Shown one piece after another: positions 1 to 5,277 of a stretch of DNA of 8,549 bases; position 1 is the stretch's first letter; the number at the start of each line of letters is the position of its first letter. The position numbers and the translations under genes are program-made. The notes beneath the pieces are model-generated. The model searched no databases and was not told where the DNA came from. It was given only the letters and a program-made list of their open reading frames with translations. The stretch covers positions 1 through 8,549 of the forward strand of contig CAJTWC010000014.1 of assembly GCA_910580185.1 (NCBI GenBank), given 5' to 3'. Source of the stretch: an uncultured Bacilli bacterium (GTDB taxonomy: Bacteria; Bacillota_I; Bacilli_A; RF39; UBA660).

Positions 1-55
1 TAATCCTACATTTTAACTTTTTTATTAATTTTCCCCAAAACTCTTTACACTAACT

Positions 56-81
56 AAAAAAGGCTTATAATTAAGCCTTTT
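56..81 (-). terminator. Intrinsic terminator of the CYTH-ileS operon
   Basis: Read on the minus strand, a perfect 10-bp inverted repeat (AAAAGGCTTA at 81-72 and TAAGCCTTTT at 67-58) encloses the 4-base loop ATTA, and the T-run continues to 56. The ileS stop codon (73-71) lies inside the hairpin, and the last codons Glu-Lys-Ala form most of the 5' arm. The other strand also ends in a short T-run (CCTTTTCT), so the element might act in both directions, but no gene facing it is visible. Bases 1-55 beyond it show no convincing gene or promoter. Confidence 0.9.
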
Positions 82-3000
82 CTACATCTAATTTAACATA
101 TAATCCATTAAGATCAAATTCTTCGGTTAAATTATCTTTCTTTATAAGTTCTATACTTAAGGTTTCTTTTTTTATCATTTCACCAAAATCTTTAACGACA
201 ACATCAAACTTATCATCTGATTCATAATATAATTTAATTCTGTCTGCTACGTCAAAGTCTCTTTGTTTTCTTAAGTTTTGAACCTTAGAAATTAACTCTC
301 TTGCAATACCTTCATTAATTAATTCATCCGTTAAGTTAGTATTTAGAATAATGAAGTTATTTCCTTCTTTTGCAACATCATACCCTTCTTTTGCTGATAC
401 TCTTATATCAACCATTTCGCTAGTTACGTCAAATAACTCACCATCAACCGTTACGGTTACTGCTTCACCATTTTGAATAAAGCTTACGTCTTCGCTAGAA
501 AGTTTAGTAAGTTCTTCCCCATATAACTTGATTTTAGGTCCAAATATCTTACCTACTATTTTAAAGTTTGGTTTAACTTCAAAGTTCATGTACTTAGATA
601 AATCACTTATATAAGTTACTTCCTTAACATTTAACTCTTCTTTTATAAGTTCATCTAAGTCACCAATTAAATCTTTGTTCTTACCATCTAATAATACTTC
701 ACTAATTGGTTGTCTTACCTTTATTTTAACTTCCTCACGAGCATTTCTGCCAAGTGAAATTAAGTCTCTTACTAAGTCCATCTTGTTTTCAATTTTATCG
801 TTAACAAGTGATAAATCAGTCTTAGGAAAATCTGCTAAGTGAACTGATTCCATGCCAGTTAAAGCAGTATATACTTCTTCTGAAACATATGGAGCGATTG
901 GTGCAATCATTTCACATAATCCTACTAATACTTCGTAAGTAGTCTTGTAAACTGACTTTTTGCTATTATCTAAATCATGTGCCCAGAACCTTCTTCTATT
1001 TCTTCTTATGTACCAGTTAGATAAATCTTCTGAAACAAAGTTTGTTACGCTCCTAACTACCTTTGTTAAATCATATTCATCATAAGATTTTGTTACGTAA
1101 TCAAGTAATTTATTATATTTAGAAATCAACCATTTATCGATTTCTTCTCTATTTTCATATGGAACATCAAATTCCCTTGGATCTACGTTATCAGTGTTTG
1201 CGTATAATGCAAAGAACGAATATGTATTTTTTAAAGTTGAGAAGAACTTAGAGTGTACCTCTTTTAAACCATCTTCATCAAATTTAATTGGTGTCCATAC
1301 TGGAGATACATAAGGTAAATACCAACGTATTGTATCTGCTCCATTTTTCTCCATCAAACCAAATGGTTCAATTGCGTTACCTCTTGACTTATGCATCTTT
1401 TGACCATTTTTATCAAGCAATAAATCGTTTACTAATACGTTTTTATATGGGCTTTTTCCTGTTACAAACGTAGATATAACAAGTAATGAGTAGAACCAAC
1501 CTCTTGTTTGGTCAATACCTTCTGCGATAAAGTCTGCTGGAAATTGTTCTTCCCATAATTCTTTATTCTCAAATGGATAATGATATTGTGCAAATGGCAT
1601 AGATCCCGAATCAAACCAGCAATCGATAACGTCTGTCGTTCTAGTCATTGCTTTACCACAATCTGGACATTTAATGTGTACATCATCAACGTATGGTCTG
1701 TGTAAATCGATAGACTCATCAATTTCTTCTAGCGCTTTTTCTACTAATTCTTTTCTAGAACCTATCATTTCCATATGACCACATTCACATGTCCAAAGTG
1801 GTAGTGGTGTTCCCCAATATCTTTGACGAGATATAGCCCAGTCTTTTAATTCTTCAAGCCAGTTTCCAAAACGTTTTTCACCAACGTATTCTGGATACCA
1901 GTTAACTTTGTTATTTTCTTCTATAATCTTATCTTTAAACTTAGTTACTTCTAAGTAGTAAGATGGTTTTGAGTAATATAGAAGTGGTGATTTACATCTC
2001 CAGCAATGTGGATAGTTGTGAACCATTTTTTGTTTTTTAAATAACTTATCATTAGCTTTTAACCATTTTATAACTTCCAAGTCAGCATCAAATACTCTCA
2101 TGCCTTTCCAAGGCCCTTCGGTATAACATCCGTCTTCCCCTACTGGATTTAAGTATGGTAAGTTATATTTTTTACCAACGTTTGCATCATCTTCACCGAA
2201 TGCTGGTGCGATGTGTACGATACCTGTTCCGTCTTCCATGGTAACATAAGTATCACACGTTACAAAAAACGCTTTTTTATTAACACTTAAGAATGGTAAT
2301 AATTGTTCATATTCTTGGTATTCTAAATCAGTACCTTTATATTCTTCCAGTACTTTTATATCATCGCCTAATACTTTGTTCATTAGGGCTTTTGCTATGA
2401 TAAACTTATATCCCATTGATTCTACTTTAACGTATGTTTCGTTTGGATTAACGCATAATGCCACGTTTGATAAAAGGGTCCATGGGGTTGTTGTCCAAAC
2501 TAAGAAATATGCATCCTCATCTTTTTTCTTCATTGGTACGATAACGGTATCAACTGAAACTTCTTTATATCCTTGCGCTACTTCGTGTGATGCAAGTGAC
2601 GTACCACATCTTGGACAATATGGTGTTATCTTAACTCCTTCATAGAATAATCCTTCATCAAAGAATTTCTTTAAGATCCACCACTCTGTTTCAATGTAAT
2701 CATTATCATAAGTGATATATCTATTTTTAGTATCAATAAATTGTCCCATTTCATCAGTTAATCTAGTAAATGATTCTTCATTTTTCCAAACAGCTTCACG
2801 GCACTTTTCATTAAAAGCTTTAATACCATATTTTTCAATATCCTTTTTTCCTTCGAAGCCGAGTTCTTTTTCTACTTGTACTTCAACAGGAAGGCCATGA
2901 GTATCCCATCCTATTTTTCTAAGTACTCTTTTACCTTTCATGGTTTGATACTTACAAAAAGCATCTTTTAAAAACTTTGCAACCATATGGTGTACACCAG

Positions 3001-3166
3001 GATTACCATTAGCCGTTGCAGGCCCATCATAGAAAACATAGTTTTCGCAATCCTTTCTGTTATCGATGGTTTTCTTTAAGATGTCTTCTTCTTGCCATTT
3101 TTTTAAGATATCTTGTTCTGTTTCAAACACAGATTTTTTTGATAATTCTTTAAATAATTTTGTCAC
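71..3166 (-). CDS. ileS: Isoleucyl-tRNA synthetase, type 2 (eukaryote-like), with GXHH signature
   Basis: This cytosolic enzyme charges tRNA-Ile with isoleucine using ATP and edits misactivated valine. At 1031 residues it has the length of type 2 IleRS rather than the roughly 920-residue type 1. Visible landmarks are the class I signature region at 51-60, reading G57-V58-H59-H60 instead of HXGH; GWDTHGLP at 86-93; and the CP1 editing domain at about 185-390, with the Thr-rich TTTPWT (225-230) and the HIAPAFGEDD segment (318-327). Cys pairs 184/187 with 388/391 and 460/462 with 500/503 look like two zinc sites. ISRQRYWG (445-452) precedes the KMSKS loop, which reads KMHKS (590-594). The anticodon-binding domain contains SNWYIRRNRRRFW, and a type 2 C-terminal region with a VRQP segment follows. 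The start is GTG at 3166, preceded by GAGGAG at 3182-3177. The frame overlaps the CYTH gene by 17 bases and lies downstream of an Ile T-box. Function is certain; the altered signature motifs are the oddity. Confidence 0.97.
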   Translation of the reverse strand: MTKLFKELSKKSVFETEQDILKKWQEEDILKKTIDNRKDCENYVFYDGPATANGNPGVHHMVAKFLKDAFCKYQTMKGKRVLRKIGWDTHGLPVEVQVEKELGFEGKKDIEKYGIKAFNEKCREAVWKNEESFTRLTDEMGQFIDTKNRYITYDNDYIETEWWILKKFFDEGLFYEGVKITPYCPRCGTSLASHEVAQGYKEVSVDTVIVPMKKKDEDAYFLVWTTTPWTLLSNVALCVNPNETYVKVESMGYKFIIAKALMNKVLGDDIKVLEEYKGTDLEYQEYEQLLPFLSVNKKAFFVTCDTYVTMEDGTGIVHIAPAFGEDDANVGKKYNLPYLNPVGEDGCYTEGPWKGMRVFDADLEVIKWLKANDKLFKKQKMVHNYPHCWRCKSPLLYYSKPSYYLEVTKFKDKIIEENNKVNWYPEYVGEKRFGNWLEELKDWAISRQRYWGTPLPLWTCECGHMEMIGSRKELVEKALEEIDESIDLHRPYVDDVHIKCPDCGKAMTRTTDVIDCWFDSGSMPFAQYHYPFENKELWEEQFPADFIAEGIDQTRGWFYSLLVISTFVTGKSPYKNVLVNDLLLDKNGQKMHKSRGNAIEPFGLMEKNGADTIRWYLPYVSPVWTPIKFDEDGLKEVHSKFFSTLKNTYSFFALYANTDNVDPREFDVPYENREEIDKWLISKYNKLLDYVTKSYDEYDLTKVVRSVTNFVSEDLSNWYIRRNRRRFWAHDLDNSKKSVYKTTYEVLVGLCEMIAPIAPYVSEEVYTALTGMESVHLADFPKTDLSLVNDKIENKMDLVRDLISLGRNAREEVKIKVRQPISEVLLDGKNKDLIGDLDELIKEELNVKEVTYISDLSKYMNFEVKPNFKIVGKIFGPKIKLYGEELTKLSSEDVSFIQNGEAVTVTVDGELFDVTSEMVDIRVSAKEGYDVAKEGNNFIILNTNLTDELINEGIARELISKVQNLRKQRDFDVADRIKLYYESDDKFDVVVKDFGEMIKKETLSIELIKKDNLTEEFDLNGLYVKLDVEKA

Positions 3167-3743
3167 TTTTAATCATCTCCTCTTGTTTTTCATAATATTT
3201 CTTTTCTTCATCGGTAAATGCTAAAACACTTATATCATTTTCTTTCATACCAATTCTTTGATATAGTTCAAATGCTGCATCTCCCGTTTTTTCTTTATCA
3301 TCAAAGCCTAAGCTTTTAATAACTTCTAAAACGTGTTTTTCATCTTTTCCTTCTACTTCTACATAAGTTCCAATAAGTGGCCACGTATCTATATCTATTT
3401 CAGCTTCGTTATACATAAATCTTATTCTGTTATTTTCTTGGCTACTTCTAGCAATATGTCCCATATGTTCAAGTATCTCATTTGTTTCTTCAAAACTTGA
3501 TACATTAACTTCTATTTCTTTTGTTCCAGAAATATCAGTACTTTCAAATATCTTGTATGCAAGTGTTGTTTTCTCACCATTAGTTCTAAGTCTAATTATT
3601 TCATGATCCTTCTTCGGAATAGAATCATAAATTAATCTTTTTTGCTTCCACATTCCAACATATGTTGCGCCAAGACTTTTTAACTTCTTGCAAGCTTCAT
3701 ATGGTGAAACATCAATTATTCGAAATTCATATTCGGTTTTCAA
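3150..3743 (-). CDS. CYTH-domain protein (triphosphate tunnel metalloenzyme)
   Basis: From a TTG start at 3743 the product has 197 residues. The CYTH fold appears as an ordered set of charged strand motifs: E4-x-E6-x-R8 near the N-terminus (the ExExK-type metal/phosphate motif), RLR (51-53), LAYK (61-64), KEIEV (75-79), EIDIDTWP (115-122) and YVEVEG (127-132). A charged helical tail follows. CYTH enzymes bind triphosphate groups with Mg or Mn inside a beta tunnel; known activities include tripolyphosphatase, thiamine triphosphatase and class IV adenylate cyclase, and the sequence does not decide between them. The TTG is preferred because GAAGG lies 7 bases upstream and because the family motif follows directly. 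An in-frame ATG at 3773 would add 10 residues but lies in the T-box terminator hairpin. The gene is the first of the T-box operon, and its end overlaps ileS, which suggests co-regulation and translational coupling. Confidence 0.9.
   Translation of the reverse strand: MKTEYEFRIIDVSPYEACKKLKSLGATYVGMWKQKRLIYDSIPKKDHEIIRLRTNGEKTTLAYKIFESTDISGTKEIEVNVSSFEETNEILEHMGHIARSSQENNRIRFMYNEAEIDIDTWPLIGTYVEVEGKDEKHVLEVIKSLGFDDKEKTGDAAFELYQRIGMKENDISVLAFTDEEKKYYEKQEEMIKSDKII
3175..3184 (-). promoter_or_regulatory. Ribosome binding site of ileS, inside the CYTH gene
   Basis: The minus-strand sequence AAGAGGAGAT sits 8-10 bases before the GTG start of ileS at 3166. It lies within the last codons of the upstream CYTH gene, so ribosomes finishing that gene pass directly over it. 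This arrangement suggests translational coupling. An ATG at 3176-3174 is in the CYTH frame, not the ileS frame, and therefore does not compete as an ileS start. Confidence 0.8.
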
Positions 3744-3750
3744 ACCATCA

Positions 3751-3758
3751 CCTTCTTC
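3751..3758 (-). promoter_or_regulatory. Ribosome binding site that sets a TTG start for the CYTH gene
   Basis: The minus-strand GAAGAAGG is followed by 7 bases and then TTG at 3743. It starts only a few bases after the terminator U-tract, so it is present only in read-through transcripts. This placement decides the start: the upstream ATG at 3773 has no ribosome binding site and is buried in the terminator stem. Confidence 0.75.
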
Positions 3759-3762
3759 AATT

Positions 3763-3797
3763 AAAAAAATCATCCTTATTATGCAAAGGACGATTTT
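3763..3797 (-). terminator. T-box-controlled intrinsic terminator
   Basis: On the minus strand AAAATCGTCCTT (3797-3786) pairs with AAGGATGATTTT (3777-3766), giving a 12-bp stem with one G-U pair and an 8-base loop, followed by further T residues to 3763. The CCTT part of its 5' arm (3789-3786) can instead pair with AAGG of the T-box (3816-3813) to form the antiterminator. This is the expected mutually exclusive arrangement of a transcriptional T-box switch. Confidence 0.92.
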
Positions 3798-3997
3798 ATT
3801 ACCGTGGTACCACCTTAATTCATATCTTAATGATATGCACTCATTTTGTTTTAACGCAGGTCTTGCGGTACTATTCTAATAACTTCAAATAGACACATCA
3901 GAAGTGATTCTTATAATGCTTCTTTAATCTACATCTCACCAATTAGTAGAATCTCTTATAATTTCACATTATAACGTCTTCCTCATTTGTTTTATGT
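3763..3997 (-). ncRNA. T-box riboswitch leader, isoleucine-specific (AUC specifier)
   Basis: This leader senses uncharged tRNA-Ile and controls read-through into the CYTH-ileS operon. The Stem I helices are GAAG (3981-3978) with CTTC (3904-3901) and TTATAATG (3974-3967) with CATTATAA (3918-3911). Between them the internal loop carries GAATCA on its 3' side, with the specifier AUC at 3908-3906 followed by A, as expected for tRNA-Ile(GAU). The distal hairpin, TCTAC with GTAGA, has the typical AGAGA approach and a GGTGAGA loop. Stem II appears as CGCA/TGCG after AGTA, and Stem III as CATATC/GATATG (3837-3821). The T-box sequence AAGGTGGTACCACGG (3816-3802) contains the UGGU bulge that would pair with the tRNA 3' end ACCA. 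The terminator completes the switch. The 5' end is inferred from the promoter. Confidence 0.95.
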
Positions 3998-4002
3998 CAT
4001 AT

Positions 4003-4030
4003 ATTTTATCATAATTTATAAATTAATCAA
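4003..4030 (-). promoter_or_regulatory. Promoter of the T-box leader / CYTH-ileS operon
   Basis: On the minus strand, TTGATT (4030-4025) is followed after 16 bases by TAAAAT (4008-4003), preceded by TG at the extended -10 position (TGATAAAAT). The predicted start of transcription is near 3997. The -35 box begins only four bases after the sepF stop codon, leaving no room for a sepF terminator. Read-through from sepF would therefore enter the T-box and come under its control. Confidence 0.65.
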
Positions 4031-4033
4031 GTC

Positions 4034-4432
4034 CTAAAAATCCTCTGAAATATTTTTAGTTCTACTTCTCTTAGTTTCTTCTTCCTCGGTCATTTTACCT
4101 TGTACGTTTATATTTTTTGGAGTACATAAAAATATGCCATCACCTAATTTTTGCATTCCACCACCAATTGCGTATAAACATCCGCTTACAAAATCTATAA
4201 TTCTTTTCCCTTGGTCAGGAGTAACTCTTTTCAAATTAACAACAACAGTATTTCTTTTTTTCAAATAATCCGCTATTTGTTGTGACTCAGAATAAGCCCT
4301 TGGTTCTAACAATATCATCTTAGAGCCTTCCCCAGTTTCTTCACGATTAGCTTCTTCTGCACTTAAAGTATAATATTCATCTTCACTAGAAATGTCACTT
4401 CCGCCTAAAAACTTTTTTAAATTGAATGCCAT
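4034..4432 (-). CDS. sepF: Cell division protein SepF
   Basis: SepF binds FtsZ and the membrane, bundles FtsZ filaments and is needed for proper septum formation in many Gram-positive bacteria. The 132-residue product has the expected layout. An N-terminal amphipathic membrane-binding segment (MAFNLKKFLGG, 1-11) is followed by an acidic variable linker (about 12-37). The SepF core (about 38-112) shows YSESQQIADYLKKR, VVVNLKRV, the DFVSGCLYAIGGGMQKLG segment and FLCTP. A charged tail ends the protein. It is slightly shorter than the roughly 150 residues of the Bacillus subtilis protein, mainly in the linker. ATG at 4432 is well placed behind GGAGGG at 4444-4439. In many Bacillota sepF lies in a ylm gene cluster ending in divIVA and ileS; here the intervening genes are absent and a T-box/CYTH unit separates it from ileS. 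Confidence 0.96.
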   Translation of the reverse strand: MAFNLKKFLGGSDISSEDEYYTLSAEEANREETGEGSKMILLEPRAYSESQQIADYLKKRNTVVVNLKRVTPDQGKRIIDFVSGCLYAIGGGMQKLGDGIFLCTPKNINVQGKMTEEEETKRSRTKNISEDF

Positions 4433-4463
4433 TTTTATCCCTCCATATATTTTGTACTACTTT

Positions 4464-4469
4464 ATTATA
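4464..4469 (-). promoter_or_regulatory. Probable -10 box of the sepF promoter
   Basis: A consensus TATAAT (4469-4464, minus strand) lies about 20 bases before the sepF ribosome binding site in the 108-base gap after the preceding terminator. No good -35 box is present at 16-18 bases; the nearest candidate is TTAAAT at 4490-4485 with a 15-base spacer. The gap is strongly AT-rich, so chance matches are likely and confidence is moderate. Confidence 0.45.
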
Positions 4470-4513
4470 AAATTATTTTAACACATTTAACTTAATTTTG
4501 AAATAGCTACAAG

Positions 4514-4542
4514 AAAAAAAGAAAAATTTTTTAATTTTTCTT
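4514..4542 (-). terminator. Intrinsic terminator after the 205-residue gene
   Basis: On the minus strand AAGAAAAATT (4542-4533) and AATTTTTCTT (4528-4519) pair around the loop AAAA, and the T-run continues to 4514. The stem begins within the stop codon of the upstream gene. It is weak, with only two G-C pairs, but its position and U-tract are as expected. It separates this gene from sepF. Confidence 0.7.
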
Positions 4543-5158
4543 ATCTTTTCTCTTTTAAAAACGAAATATTATCTACTTTCTCATTTATTTCATCATAGGT
4601 AATAACTTGATTACCCATTACATAATCTTCGTGCATTTTTAATATTTCCTCAGCGTTAGCATCTAAAATACCATCTTTTGATTTTTTATTTTCCAACACC
4701 ATTTTACTCCAAACAAGAAGCTCCGCCTTTTTATCTTGGATAACATCGCCTTGTTCAAAGAATTTTTCAAGATCAAAATCTGGTTCTTTATCAAACGTTT
4801 TACGTATATAACTTTCATCTCTTCTAGAACCTCTAAGAAATGATGATTGACTAATTAAATTTCCGTTTAAGTCAAACACCCATGGTAGAGTTGTACCTAT
4901 TTCTATTATAACTATTTTATAACCACTATTAGCATAATTTTCTAAAGAGACTGAATACACCCTAGAAGTTGTCGGATATGATTTTACATCATAATTATTA
5001 CCAGTTTGTTTTATAATATTAATTCCATAATTATTAGTTCCAAAAACAGTACCAAAACTTAGCGGAGTATCTGAAAATCTATCATTTCCTAAAATATAAC
5101 CATCAGCATCTTTTAATACTATTGTAACTGGGTTTAAAATTTTAGATTTATAACTCAT
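4541..5158 (-). CDS. Hypothetical protein, unrecognised, 205 residues
   Basis: I do not recognise a family. The protein has no signal peptide or membrane segment and looks cytosolic. Residues 1-110 read as short beta strands with turns (LNPVTIVLKDADGYIL at 8-23, YKIVIIEIGTTLPWVFDLNG at 80-99). Residues 115-180 are charged and probably helical, and the C-terminus is Lys/Glu-rich. The segment DADGYILGNDRFSD resembles an acidic loop, but no catalytic motif can be named. The gene is real by several signs: a strong AAGGAGAT site before the ATG at 5158, an upstream extended -10 promoter, a terminator at its stop codon, and base composition like its neighbours. It sits alone between the surface-protein gene and sepF, each with its own signals, so context gives no firm clue to function. 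Confidence 0.85.
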   Translation of the reverse strand: MSYKSKILNPVTIVLKDADGYILGNDRFSDTPLSFGTVFGTNNYGINIIKQTGNNYDVKSYPTTSRVYSVSLENYANSGYKIVIIEIGTTLPWVFDLNGNLISQSSFLRGSRRDESYIRKTFDKEPDFDLEKFFEQGDVIQDKKAELLVWSKMVLENKKSKDGILDANAEEILKMHEDYVMGNQVITYDEINEKVDNISFLKEKR

Positions 5159-5182
5159 TATAACATCTCCTTTATTAATAAT

Positions 5183-5210
5183 ATATTATCATAAATAGAA
5201 ATACAATTAA
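5183..5210 (-). promoter_or_regulatory. Candidate promoter of the 205-residue gene
   Basis: On the minus strand TGATAATAT (5191-5183) is an extended -10 element, and TTAATT (5210-5205) lies 16 bases upstream of its TAATAT hexamer as a weak -35. The layout closely resembles the T-box operon promoter (TGATAAAAT). Transcription would start about 10 bases before the AAGGAGAT ribosome binding site. The gap is very AT-rich, so the match could be by chance. Confidence 0.45.
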
Positions 5211-5243
5211 ATATTAAGTAATAATTCGTTAATAACTTAAGCT

Positions 5244-5277
5244 AAAAAAGAAACATTAGTCTAAGCTAATTATTTCT
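5244..5277 (-). terminator. Intrinsic terminator of the LRR gene
   Basis: On the minus strand AGAAA (5277-5273) and ATTAG (5270-5266) pair with CTAAT (5259-5255) and TTTCT (5253-5249). A small TA/G interruption lies in the stem, the loop is CTTAGA, and five T residues follow (5248-5244). The TAG stop codon of the LRR gene is part of the 5' arm. Confidence 0.75.

Noticed and set aside
1..55. Possible start of another minus-strand gene
   Set aside because: The only ATG (followed at once by TAG) cannot open a frame, and no clear ribosome binding site or promoter is present.
1288..2900. Plus-strand open frames within ileS
   Set aside because: They are antisense shadows of a certain gene, lack ribosome binding sites and give no recognisable protein.
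3662..3892. Plus-strand frames across the T-box leader and CYTH start
   Set aside because: They run through a structured leader on the opposite strand and show no ribosome binding site or family match.
5241..5269. Short direct repeat TTAGCTTA around the LRR terminator as an insertion scar
   Set aside because: It is eight bases in very AT-rich DNA, partly within the hairpin, with no mobile element nearby.
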